Source of the DNA: RBG-16-66-20 sp049651845
Lineage (GTDB): Bacteria > Pseudomonadota > Gammaproteobacteria > Burkholderiales > SG8-39
Assembly (NCBI GenBank): GCA_049651845.1
Contig: JBASCW010000083.1
Span: forward strand, 1 to 21,435
DNA: 21,435 nucleotides
Reading direction: 5' to 3'
Shown here: positions 1 through 7,118 of the stretch, in pieces
Position numbering within the stretch: the first letter of the stretch is position 1
How the letters are laid out: each line of letters starts with the position of its first letter
Translations under genes and position numbers: made by a program
Notes under the pieces: model-generated
Database searches by the model: none
Seen by the model: the letters and a program-made list of their open reading frames with translations, nothing else
What the model was told of the DNA's origin: nothing

Positions 1-427
1 CGCCCTGGCCGCCGGCGGCGACGTCGCGGCCGCGGAAGTCGGCGACCACGCGCAGGCCGGTGAGCTCGGCGAGCAGCGCGGCGTTGCCGATCTGGATCGT
101 GAACCCCTGCTCGGGCCGGTGCCGCACGGTCTGGCCGTGGCAGCCGATTGCGCGCACGGCCGAGGCCGGCATCTTTGCCGCGGCGAGCACGCCCGCGACG
201 GCCTGCGCGTAGCGCTGCGCGAGCGCGTTGCCGGCGAGCGCGGCGCGCTCCAGCTCGCCGCCGCCGCGGGCGTTGAGCGCCAGCAACTCGCGCCTGAGCG
301 GCGCGTCGAACGCTACGTGGAGATCGGCGATGAGGCGCGGCCTGGCGCCCGCGAGGTCAACCAGCACCGCATCGACCCCGTCGAGGCTGGTGCCCGACAT
401 CAGGCCGATGTAATGCGACGGGATCAC
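1..427 (-). CDS. anmK: Anhydro-N-acetylmuramic acid kinase, N-terminal part (runs off the left edge)
   Basis: AnmK phosphorylates and hydrolyses 1,6-anhydro-MurNAc in the cytoplasm during peptidoglycan recycling, giving MurNAc-6-phosphate. The minus-strand translation has the family signature MSGTSLDGVDAVLVD close to the N-terminus, then AIGCHGQTVRH near residue 100, then VVADFRGRDVAAGGQGA just before the window edge; all three are hallmark AnmK segments of the ASKHA kinase fold. About 142 codons are present and the C-terminal part lies outside. I chose the GTG at 427-425 because the conserved HYIGLMSGTS segment needs residues upstream of the ATG at 400, and because this GTG overlaps the stop of the upstream peptidase gene (GTGA), which implies translational coupling. 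The pairing with a murein endopeptidase makes sense for cell-wall turnover. Identity is firm; only the start codon is uncertain. Confidence 0.93.
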   Translation of the reverse strand, partial: MIPSHYIGLMSGTSLDGVDAVLVDLAGARPRLIADLHVAFDAPLRRELLALNARGGGELERAALAGNALAQRYAQAVAGVLAAAKMPASAVRAIGCHGQTVRHRPEQGFTIQIGNAALLAELTGLRVVADFRGRDVAAGGQG

Positions 428-1689
428 TCCAGCGCGATGACCGGGCGCGCGGCGACGAGGTCGATCTGCGCCATCAGCGCGAGCGATTTCGCGTGGAAGG
501 CGTCCAGGTCGTGCTGCGCGACCGGCGTCCCGGCCGGCAACGGCACCGAGAGCGGATTGCGCGCCGCGCCCGAGATGCGGAATTCGTAGTGCAGGTGCGG
601 CCCCGTCGCCCAGCCGGTCTGGCCCACGAAGCCGATCGTGCCGCCCTGCGCGACGCGCGCGCCGGTGCGGATGCCGGTGCCGAACGAGCGCAGGTGCCCG
701 TAGGCCGTCGTGCGGATGCCGTCATGGCGCACGATGACGATGTTGCCGTAGCCGCCCTGCCGGCCGGCGAACTCGACCACGCCGTCGCCGACGGCGCGCA
801 CGCGCGTGCCGGCCGGGGCTGCATAGTCCACGCCCTGGTGCGCGCGCCAGGACTGCAGGAAGGGGTGCTTGCGCATGCCGAACCCGGAGCTCACGCGCGA
901 GAATTCCAGCGGCGAGCGCAGCAGCGCCTTGCGCATGTTTCGCCCATCGGGCGCGAAGTAGCCGTCGCCGAACGCAACCGCACGCAGCGTCCGGCCCTGG
1001 TTGACGAACTCGGCCGCCAGCACGCGCCCGGCGCGCAGCGGCCGGCCGCCGAGCGTGTGCATCTCGTAGAGCACCGAGAAGCGGTCGCCGTCGCGCAGCT
1101 CGCGGTAGAAATCGATGTCGCTGCCGAACACGTCGGCAAGCTGGATCGCGACGCTGTCGGGGATGCCGGCGGCATCCGCCGCGCCAAACAGCGACGAGCG
1201 GATCACGGCGGACTTGAGCTCGGTGCGCGACTGGATCGCGGCGCGCCGCGCGCTCGCCACAAGCTTGTCGCCCACGCGCTCGATGCGCACCTCACTGTCG
1301 CGTCCGGAGAGGAACTCGAGCCAGATCAGCTCGCCCTCGGCGCGCACCTCGGCCGTGACGGTGGTGCCCGGGCGCAGCTGGCGCAGCTCGCGCTGCGCGA
1401 GCAGGCGCTGCGCGTCGGGCGCGCCGATGCCGAAGCGCGCGAGCAGGCCGGCGAGCGTGTCGCCGCGCTGGAAGCGCTCTTCGCGCACGTAGCTCGCGGG
1501 CGGCGGCAGCAGCGCCTCGTCGACGCGGATCGGCAGCGTCTCGAGCACGGCCGCCTTGGCGATCAGCAGCCCGGCGTCGGTCGCGGGCACGATGCTCGCG
1601 ACGGCGGCGACCGCGCCCGAGACCGCAAACGCGGCCAGGCCAGCGGCGCGCTTCCAGGGCGCGATGCGGTTCCCTCTTTCCCTCCGCAT
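424..1689 (-). CDS. M23 family metallopeptidase (MepM/NlpD-like murein endopeptidase)
   Basis: Probable periplasmic or membrane-anchored zinc endopeptidase that cuts peptidoglycan cross-links. It has 421 residues. The basic N-terminus (MRRERGNRIAPWKR) is followed by a hydrophobic stretch at about 16-35, a signal anchor. Residues about 68-120 look like a LysM/OapA-type binding region (VREERFQRGDTLAGLLARFG). The catalytic LytM domain covers about 262-385. It has the first zinc motif H284-x3-D288 (HQGVDY), H332 in YGHL, and the HLH motif at 365-367 (GPHLHYEF), so all expected M23 ligands are present and it should be active rather than a degenerate EnvC/NlpD-type activator. It overlaps anmK by three bases and is divergent from tyrS, the order common in betaproteobacteria. 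The start ATG at 1689 leaves a normal-length signal anchor. Confidence 0.93.
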   Translation of the reverse strand: MRRERGNRIAPWKRAAGLAAFAVSGAVAAVASIVPATDAGLLIAKAAVLETLPIRVDEALLPPPASYVREERFQRGDTLAGLLARFGIGAPDAQRLLAQRELRQLRPGTTVTAEVRAEGELIWLEFLSGRDSEVRIERVGDKLVASARRAAIQSRTELKSAVIRSSLFGAADAAGIPDSVAIQLADVFGSDIDFYRELRDGDRFSVLYEMHTLGGRPLRAGRVLAAEFVNQGRTLRAVAFGDGYFAPDGRNMRKALLRSPLEFSRVSSGFGMRKHPFLQSWRAHQGVDYAAPAGTRVRAVGDGVVEFAGRQGGYGNIVIVRHDGIRTTAYGHLRSFGTGIRTGARVAQGGTIGFVGQTGWATGPHLHYEFRISGAARNPLSVPLPAGTPVAQHDLDAFHAKSLALMAQIDLVAARPVIALE

Positions 1690-1696
1690 GATCGGC

Positions 1697-1702
1697 TAGA
1701 AT
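1697..1702 (+). promoter_or_regulatory. Candidate -10 box for tyrS (TAGAAT)
   Basis: TAGAAT is an AT-rich hexamer in the 49-base gap between the divergent peptidase and tyrS genes. It would start transcription near 1709, about 30 bases before the tyrS ATG at 1739. No good -35 is visible 16-18 bases upstream. A second -10-like hexamer, TAGCAT at 1726-1731, lies only 7 bases from the ATG and is an alternative. Confidence 0.35.
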
Positions 1703-1738
1703 CCCTTGTTATTCCGATACTTGGGTAGCATAGCACGG

Positions 1739-2941
1739 ATGGCGGAGATTGCTGAGGCGCTGGCGCTGATCAAGCGCGGCTGCGACGAGCTGATCGTCGA
1801 GGAGGAACTGGTCCGCAAGCTCAAGACCGGGCGCGCGCTGCGCATCAAGCTGGGTCTCGACCCGACCGCGCCCGACCTGCACCTCGGCCACACCGTGGTG
1901 ATCAACAAACTGCGCCATTTCCAGGAGCTCGGCCACCAGGTGCAATTCCTGATCGGCGACTTCACCGGCATGATCGGCGACCCGTCGGGCAAGAACCAGA
2001 CGCGTCCGCCGCTGTCGCGCGAGCAGATCCTCGAGAACGCGCAGACCTACCGCGCGCAGATGGCGAAGATCCTCGACCCGGAGAAGACGCAGGTGTTGTT
2101 CAACTCCGAGTGGTCAGACAAGCTCGGCGCCGAGGGCATGATTCGCCTCTCCTCGCACTACACGCTCGCGCGCCTGCTCGAGCGCGACGACTTCTCCAAG
2201 CGCTACAAGGCCGGCCAGGCGATCGCCGTGCACGAGCTGCTGTACCCGCTCATGCAGGGCTACGACTCGGTGGCGATGAAGGCCGACGTGGAGCTGGGCG
2301 GCACCGACCAGAAGTTCAACCTGCTGGTCGGCCGCGAGCTGCAGCGCCATTACGGCCAGGAGCCGCAGTGCATCCTCACCATGCCGCTGCTGGAGGGGAC
2401 CGACGGCGTGGAGAAAATGTCGAAGTCGCTCGGCAACTACATCGGCATCGCCGAGCCGGCGCGGGAGATCTTCGGCAAGCTGATGCGCATCTCCGATGAT
2501 CTGATGTGGCGCTACCTGGAGCTGCTGTCGTTCGAGCCGATGGAAAAGATCGAGGCGAAGAAGCAGGCCGTCGCGGGCGGTGCCAACCCGCGCGAGGTGA
2601 AATTCGCGTTCGCCGGGGAGATCGTCGCGCGCTTCCACGGCAGGGCCGCTGCCGAGGCGGCCGCCGACGGGTTCAACGCGCGGTTCCGCGACGGGTTGCT
2701 GCCCGAGAAGCTGCAAGAGCTGTCCTTCAAGTCGCCCGACGCGGGCGGCATCTCGATCACGCAGCTTCTCAGGCTCGCCGGTTTCGTGCCGAGCATCTCC
2801 GAGGCGCAGCGTCTGCTCGCCCAGGGAGGCGTCAAGGTGGACGGCGGCAAAGTCGAGGACCGCACGCTCAAGTTCGCGCCGGGCGCCGCGGTAGTCCTGC
2901 AGGCCGGCAAGCGCAAAGTCGCACGGATCAAGATCACGTGA
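1739..2941 (+). CDS. tyrS: Tyrosyl-tRNA synthetase
   Basis: Cytoplasmic class I aminoacyl-tRNA synthetase that charges tRNA(Tyr) with tyrosine. The class I signatures are both intact: HLGH at residues 48-51 and KMSKS at 226-230. The tyrosine-site region (YPLMQGYDSVAMKADVELGG, about 169-188) is typical of the TyrZ-like subgroup with a compact C-terminus. Residues about 335-400 form an S4-type RNA-binding domain (ISITQLLRLAGFVPSISEAQ, then GGVKVDGGKV). Length is 400 residues, normal for this subgroup. The frame is open back to a TTG at 1706, but I prefer the ATG at 1739 (MAEIAEALALI) because it matches the expected N-terminus. There is no strong Shine-Dalgarno sequence in front of it. The stop overlaps the start of the following hydrolase gene. 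Confidence 0.96.
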   Translation: MAEIAEALALIKRGCDELIVEEELVRKLKTGRALRIKLGLDPTAPDLHLGHTVVINKLRHFQELGHQVQFLIGDFTGMIGDPSGKNQTRPPLSREQILENAQTYRAQMAKILDPEKTQVLFNSEWSDKLGAEGMIRLSSHYTLARLLERDDFSKRYKAGQAIAVHELLYPLMQGYDSVAMKADVELGGTDQKFNLLVGRELQRHYGQEPQCILTMPLLEGTDGVEKMSKSLGNYIGIAEPAREIFGKLMRISDDLMWRYLELLSFEPMEKIEAKKQAVAGGANPREVKFAFAGEIVARFHGRAAAEAAADGFNARFRDGLLPEKLQELSFKSPDAGGISITQLLRLAGFVPSISEAQRLLAQGGVKVDGGKVEDRTLKFAPGAAVVLQAGKRKVARIKIT

Positions 2942-3720
2942 GCGCCGCGCAGTACGAAATCTACGCGATCAAGTACGCGCATCACGCGCGTCGCGCGTCG
3001 GAGAATTTCATTGGCGGCGACCCTCACGACGGGCCGATGCCGCTCGACTATTTTGTCTGGCTCGTGCGCGGCGCAGGGCGGGAGATCGTCGTAGATACCG
3101 GCTTTTCGGCCGCCGTCGCGGCGCGGCGGCAGCGGCACCATATCCGCTGCCCGAGCGAGGGCCTCAGGCTGCTCGGCTGCGAGGCGCAGGCGGTGAAAGA
3201 AGTCGTGATCACACACCTGCACTACGACCATGTCGGCAACTTCGACCTGTTCCCGGCTGCCATCTTCCACCTGCAGGACCTCGAGATGCAGTACGCGACC
3301 GGGCGGCACATGGCGCAGCCCGTGTTCAGCGGCGCCTTCGACGTCGAGGACGTGGTCGGCATGGTGCGCAACACCTACGCCGGGCGCGTGCGCTTCCACG
3401 ACGGTGATGCCGAGATCGCGCCGGGCATCTCGCTGCATTTCATCGGTGGCCACACCATGGGACTGCAGGTGGTGCGCGTAGCCACGCGCCGCGGCAACGT
3501 CGTGCTGGCCTCCGATGCCTCGCACTTCTACGCCAACATGGAGCAGGCGAGGCCGTTCCCGATCGTGTTCAACGTCGCCGACATGGTCGAGGGCTACGCG
3601 CGGCTGCGCGCGCTCGCCGACTCGCCCGCGCACATCATCCCGGGCCACGACCCGCTGGTGCTCGAGCGCTATCCGGCGCCGGCCGGCGCCCTGCACGGAA
3701 TTGTCGCGCGGCTCGACTAG
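2938..3720 (+). CDS. Metallo-beta-lactamase-fold hydrolase, N-acyl-homoserine-lactonase-like
   Basis: 260-residue cytoplasmic MBL-fold hydrolase related to the AiiA/AttM lactonase branch, which opens the lactone ring of acyl-homoserine lactones or other lactones. The metal site is complete: HLHYDH at residues 93-98 (H93, H95, D97, H98), H172 in GGHTMG, D193 in ASDA and H237 in PGHDP, the two-metal pattern of the family. The N-terminal run (YEIYAIKYA, then PLDYFVWLV and VVDTGF) is typical of these lactonases and decides the start: the GTG at 2938 is the only start that keeps it, and it overlaps the tyrS stop (GTGA), so translation is probably coupled to tyrS. No signal peptide is seen. True substrate is unknown; quorum quenching is possible, but catabolic lactonases share the same motifs. 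Confidence 0.82.
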   Translation: MSAAQYEIYAIKYAHHARRASENFIGGDPHDGPMPLDYFVWLVRGAGREIVVDTGFSAAVAARRQRHHIRCPSEGLRLLGCEAQAVKEVVITHLHYDHVGNFDLFPAAIFHLQDLEMQYATGRHMAQPVFSGAFDVEDVVGMVRNTYAGRVRFHDGDAEIAPGISLHFIGGHTMGLQVVRVATRRGNVVLASDASHFYANMEQARPFPIVFNVADMVEGYARLRALADSPAHIIPGHDPLVLERYPAPAGALHGIVARLD

Positions 3721-3750
3721 CACGCCCTGCATCGATGCGCCGCAGATTCG

Positions 3751-3779
3751 TTGACACCCGCCGCCGGGGCTCCTACCAT
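3751..3779 (+). promoter_or_regulatory. Sigma70-type promoter of the TRAP operon
   Basis: A perfect -35 TTGACA (3751-3756), a 17-base spacer and TACCAT as -10 (3774-3779) lie in the 107-base gap ahead of dctP. Predicted transcription start is near 3786, giving a leader of about 42 bases. It is the best-matching promoter seen in the window. Confidence 0.72.
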
Positions 3780-3812
3780 CGGCCGGCCTACTTGTTCCTG
3801 GACAGTTTTCCT

Positions 3813-3821
3813 AGAGGGAGG
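3813..3821 (+). promoter_or_regulatory. Ribosome binding site of dctP
   Basis: AGAGGGAGG is a strong Shine-Dalgarno match 6 bases before the ATG at 3828. It decides the start over the upstream in-frame codons from 3735, which would put about 31 residues ahead of the signal peptide. Confidence 0.75.
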
Positions 3822-3827
3822 AAACCG

Positions 3828-4991
3828 ATGCTCAGCCCGCTCAAGACTTCCATTGCATTCGTCGTCGCTGCCGGCTTCGCGGCCGGCGCCGTGGCGCAGC
3901 AGCCCGCGCCGGCCGCAGGGCCGAAAAACTTCAAGTTCCAGTCCACCTGGCCCGCTAGCCTGACGCTGCAGGACAACTTCAGGTTCTTCGCCGACCGCGT
4001 CGACAAGCTCACCGCCGGCCAGGTCAAGATCGAGGCGCTGGCGGCCGGCCAGGTCGTGCCGCCGTTCGAAATTCTCGACGCCACGCACAAGAAGGTGATC
4101 GACGGCGGCCATGGCATCGCCTACTACTGGGTCGGCAAGAACAAGGCGGCGACGCTGTTTTCCGCCACGCCTGCGGGCATCGCCGGCATGGACCACGTGG
4201 ACTACCTCGGCTGGATGTACGAGGGCGGCGGCCTCGATATGTGGTGGGAGTTCTACCAGAAGGAACTCAAGCTCAACGTGATCGCGTTCCCGATCCTGCC
4301 CGCGAGCCCGCAGGCGCTGGGCTGGTTCAAGCGCCCGATCAAGAACCTCGCCGACTTCAAGGGCATGAAGTGCCGGCAGACCGGCATCGTGGCCGAGATC
4401 TACCAGCGCATGGGCATGCAGACGGTCAACATGCCCGGCGGCGAGATCGTGCCCTCGGCGCAGCGCGGCGTGATCGACTGCGCCGAGTGGGTGGGCGGCA
4501 TCGAGGACCTCAGGCTCGGCCTGCCGCAGGTATGGAAGTACCACTACACGCCCGGCCCGCACGAGATGTCGTCGATCGGCGAGCTGATCATCAACGGCGA
4601 TGTCTGGAAGAGCCTGAGCGCGCAGCAGCAGGAGGCGGTGCGCTCGGCGACGGTGGAGACCTTCCTGCGCTGGTGGGCCAAGTGGCAGCGCCAGAACGCC
4701 GACGCGATCGAGGAGATGCGCACCAAGCACGGCACCCAGATCCTGCGCACGCCGCCGGACATCCTGACCGCCTTCTTCAAGGCCTGGGACGAGATCGCGA
4801 AGGAGGAATCGGCCAAGAATCCGTTCTTCAAGAAGGTGCTGGACTCGCAGCGCGAATGGGCCTCCAAGGTGGTGCCCGCGAAGCGCTTCATGTTCCCGCC
4901 GTATTCGTTCGGCGCCAACTACTACTGGCCCGAGGACGTGCGCAAGGCGCCGGCCAAGGCGGCGGCCAAGGGGGAGGCGAAGAAGAAGTAG
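3828..4991 (+). CDS. dctP: TRAP transporter solute-binding protein (DctP family, TakP-like)
   Basis: Periplasmic receptor that captures an organic-acid type solute and hands it to the DctQM membrane complex. It has 387 residues. A Sec signal (MLSPLKTSIAFVVAAGFAAG) is followed by a likely cleavage site AVA|QQ after residue 23. The mature protein belongs to the subgroup annotated for mannitol/chloroaromatic compounds and 2-oxoacids (TakP-like): R183 in KCRQTG aligns with the carboxylate-binding arginine of DctP receptors, and AEWVG at 219-223 corresponds to the Trp-containing ligand motif of TakP. It is first in the operon, under a strong promoter and strong RBS, with a terminator right behind, as expected for a receptor made in excess over its permease. 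Substrate cannot be read from sequence; a 2-oxo acid or other monocarboxylate is likely. Confidence 0.9.
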   Translation: MLSPLKTSIAFVVAAGFAAGAVAQQPAPAAGPKNFKFQSTWPASLTLQDNFRFFADRVDKLTAGQVKIEALAAGQVVPPFEILDATHKKVIDGGHGIAYYWVGKNKAATLFSATPAGIAGMDHVDYLGWMYEGGGLDMWWEFYQKELKLNVIAFPILPASPQALGWFKRPIKNLADFKGMKCRQTGIVAEIYQRMGMQTVNMPGGEIVPSAQRGVIDCAEWVGGIEDLRLGLPQVWKYHYTPGPHEMSSIGELIINGDVWKSLSAQQQEAVRSATVETFLRWWAKWQRQNADAIEEMRTKHGTQILRTPPDILTAFFKAWDEIAKEESAKNPFFKKVLDSQREWASKVVPAKRFMFPPYSFGANYYWPEDVRKAPAKAAAKGEAKKK

Positions 4992-5006
4992 CCCGCGGAT
5001 CCCGAA

Positions 5007-5036
5007 GGGGGGCGCAAGGACGCCCCCCTTTTTTTT
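5007..5036 (+). terminator. Intrinsic terminator between dctP and dctQ
   Basis: GGGGGGCG (5007-5014), a 6-base loop CAAGGA and CGCCCCCC (5021-5028) form a perfect 8-bp stem followed by eight T (5029-5036). It lies 15 bases after the dctP stop and 17 bases before the dctQ start, inside the operon, so it probably attenuates rather than ends transcription. Confidence 0.92.
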
Positions 5037-5053
5037 GATTTCGCAGCGACGAC

Positions 5054-5605
5054 ATGCCCGATCCGGTCCCAATCCACATCCGCCTGGTCCGCGCCATCGA
5101 CCGGTTCACCGATGCCACCGGCACGCTGGTGGCCTGGCTGAACGTGCCGCTGGTGCTGGCCGTGAGCTACGAGGTCTTTGCGCGCTACGCCTTCAACGCG
5201 CCGACCATCTGGTCCTTCGACGTCACCTATATGCTGTACGGCACGATCTTCATGCTCGGCGCCGCGTACGCGCTGCACAAGGGCGCGCACATTCGCACCG
5301 ACTTCTTCTTCGAGCAGTGGTCGATACGTACCCGAGGCGTGATCGACTCGATCGCCTATATCGTGTTCTTCTTTCCAGCGATCTTCGCGTTCTTCCTGGT
5401 AGGGGTGAGTGAAGGCTGGTATGCGTTCGAGATCGGCGAGACCTCCGAGCAGACGCCGTGGCGCCCGGTGCTCTGGCCGTTCAAATGGGTGGTGCCGCTC
5501 GCCTGCCTGCTGCTGCTGATCCAGGGGGTGTCGGAGACCATCAAGAGCGTCTACGCGGCGCGCACGGGCATCGAGCTCGAGCACAAGGAAAAGATCGAGG
5601 TCTAG
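5054..5605 (+). CDS. dctQ: TRAP transporter small permease subunit (DctQ family)
   Basis: Small inner-membrane subunit of the TRAP transporter, partner of the large DctM subunit. It has 183 residues with four predicted membrane segments at about 26-44, 55-74, 97-117 and 146-165. KGAHIRTDFFFE after the second segment is the conserved cytoplasmic-loop signature of DctQ proteins (HxxxDxF). The C-terminus is charged (IELEHKEKIEV). The start ATG at 5054 is 17 bases after the terminator's T-tract and has only a weak RBS, which fits lower expression than dctP. Three bases separate it from dctM, so the two membrane subunits are co-translated. Confidence 0.9.
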   Translation: MPDPVPIHIRLVRAIDRFTDATGTLVAWLNVPLVLAVSYEVFARYAFNAPTIWSFDVTYMLYGTIFMLGAAYALHKGAHIRTDFFFEQWSIRTRGVIDSIAYIVFFFPAIFAFFLVGVSEGWYAFEIGETSEQTPWRPVLWPFKWVVPLACLLLLIQGVSETIKSVYAARTGIELEHKEKIEV

Positions 5606-5608
5606 AGC

Positions 5609-7108
5609 GTGACCGGCCTGGCTGCCCTCGGCATGGTGATGCTGGTCGTGATGATCGGCGCGATCTTTATCGGCTTCCCGATCTCGTTCACGCTGCTGTT
5701 CCTCGCGCTCGTGTTCGGCTACTTCGGCCTGGGGCCGGTGGTGTTCGACCTCGCCTACTTCCAGACCATCGGCATGATGAAGGAGGAGCTGCTCGCTGCG
5801 GTGCCGCTGTTCGTGTTCATGGGCTTCCTCACCGAGCAGGCGGGGCTCATGGGGCGCCTGTTCAACGCCTTCCGCATGTTGCTCGCGCCGATCCGCGGCG
5901 CGTTGTTCGCGGTGGTGATCCTCACCGCCACGGTGTTCGCGATGGCGACCGGCATCGTCGGTGCCGCGGTCACGGTGCTCGGCATCATGGCGAGCCCGAT
6001 CATGAACCGGACGGGCTACGATGCAAAGCTGGCCGCCGGCTGCATCACCGCCGGCGGCACGCTCGGCATCCTGATCCCACCCTCAGTGATGCTCATCGTG
6101 ATGGGCCCGGTGATCGGCGTGTCGGTGGCCGAGCTCTACTCGGCGGCCTTCGGGCCGGGCTTCCTGCTCGCCGGCATCTACCTTGCCTACCTCATGGCGC
6201 GCTCGTACGCCAACCCGAAGCTCGGCCCGCCGGTGCCGAAAGAGGAGCGGGTGAGCAGCTTCCCCAAGCTCGTATTCGAGGTCATCGTCGGCGTGGTGCC
6301 CCTGCTGGTGCTGATCAGCGCGGTGCTCGGCTCGATGCTCGCGGGGCTCGCCACGCCGACCGAGGCGAGCGCAATCGGCGCGGCCGGTGCCGCGCTGCTG
6401 ATGGTCGCCTACGGCAAGTTCAGCTGGGCGGTGCTCAAGCAGGCGGTGCTCAGCACGACCGCGACCTCCAGCATGGTGCTGCTGCTCGCGGTGACCTCGA
6501 ACATCTTCGGCGCGGTGTTCTCGCGCCTGGGCACTGCCAACTGGATCACCGAGACGATGCTCGCGCTGCCGTTCCCACCAGTCGTGATGCTGGTGATGGT
6601 GCTGGCTCTCATCTTCCTGCTCGGCTGGCCGTTCGAGTGGCCGGCGGTGATCCTGGTGTTCCTGCCGATTTTCTATCCGGTGATGGACGGACTGAAGGGG
6701 ACGCTCGCGCCGGCACTCGGCATCGCCCCGGACATGCTGATGGTCTGGTTCGGCGCCACCGTCGCGGTGGTACTGCAGACGGCCTACCTGTCGCCGCCCG
6801 TGGCGATGAGCGCCTATTACCTCAAGCAGGTGGTCAAGGAATGGTCGCTCGCCACGATCTACAAGGGCATGTTCGAGTTCATGGCGCTGCAATGTATCTG
6901 CGTGGCGCTGATCGTGATCTTCCCCGGCATCGTGACGACATTCCCCGAGCAGCTGCGCAAGGAGACGGCAGCCGAGAAGGTGGAGGAGGTCGACGACAGC
7001 ATGAACCGGCTCGAGGAAGATCCGCACAAGGCCGCGCAGGAGCAGGCGGACGAGGACGAAAAGGGCGCGGATCCGCTCGAGAAGGACGACCTCAAGCCCA
7101 CGAAGTAG
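5609..7108 (+). CDS. dctM: TRAP transporter large permease subunit (DctM family)
   Basis: Large inner-membrane subunit that carries out cation-driven transport of the solute delivered by DctP. It has 499 residues with about twelve hydrophobic segments from residue 3 to about 447. The family signature GGTLGILIPPS is near residues 149-159, and the second-half repeat motif near ATPTEASAIGAAGA (about 249-262) fits the two-fold repeat of the IT superfamily. The start is a GTG 3 bases after the dctQ stop. After the last membrane segment there is a hydrophilic tail of about 50 residues rich in Glu, Asp and Lys (PEQLRKETAAEKVEEVDD through EKDDLKPTK). Most DctM proteins end close to the last helix, so this tail is unusual. 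Family identity is firm. Confidence 0.93.
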   Translation: MTGLAALGMVMLVVMIGAIFIGFPISFTLLFLALVFGYFGLGPVVFDLAYFQTIGMMKEELLAAVPLFVFMGFLTEQAGLMGRLFNAFRMLLAPIRGALFAVVILTATVFAMATGIVGAAVTVLGIMASPIMNRTGYDAKLAAGCITAGGTLGILIPPSVMLIVMGPVIGVSVAELYSAAFGPGFLLAGIYLAYLMARSYANPKLGPPVPKEERVSSFPKLVFEVIVGVVPLLVLISAVLGSMLAGLATPTEASAIGAAGAALLMVAYGKFSWAVLKQAVLSTTATSSMVLLLAVTSNIFGAVFSRLGTANWITETMLALPFPPVVMLVMVLALIFLLGWPFEWPAVILVFLPIFYPVMDGLKGTLAPALGIAPDMLMVWFGATVAVVLQTAYLSPPVAMSAYYLKQVVKEWSLATIYKGMFEFMALQCICVALIVIFPGIVTTFPEQLRKETAAEKVEEVDDSMNRLEEDPHKAAQEQADEDEKGADPLEKDDLKPTK

Positions 7109-7118
7109 CGCTCCTCTG

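Noticed and set aside
493..1728. A long open frame on the plus strand opposite the M23 peptidase gene
   Set aside because: Arg/Ala/His-rich translation with no recognisable domain; it is the mirror of a GC-rich coding frame, and the minus-strand gene has complete catalytic motifs.
3780..3827. Riboswitch or attenuator in the dctP leader
   Set aside because: The predicted leader is only about 42 bases and shows no terminator-antiterminator folding; it holds just the RBS.
3717..5072. 451-codon open frame on the minus strand opposite dctP
   Set aside because: Low-complexity translation; the opposing dctP has signal peptide, RBS, promoter and family motifs.
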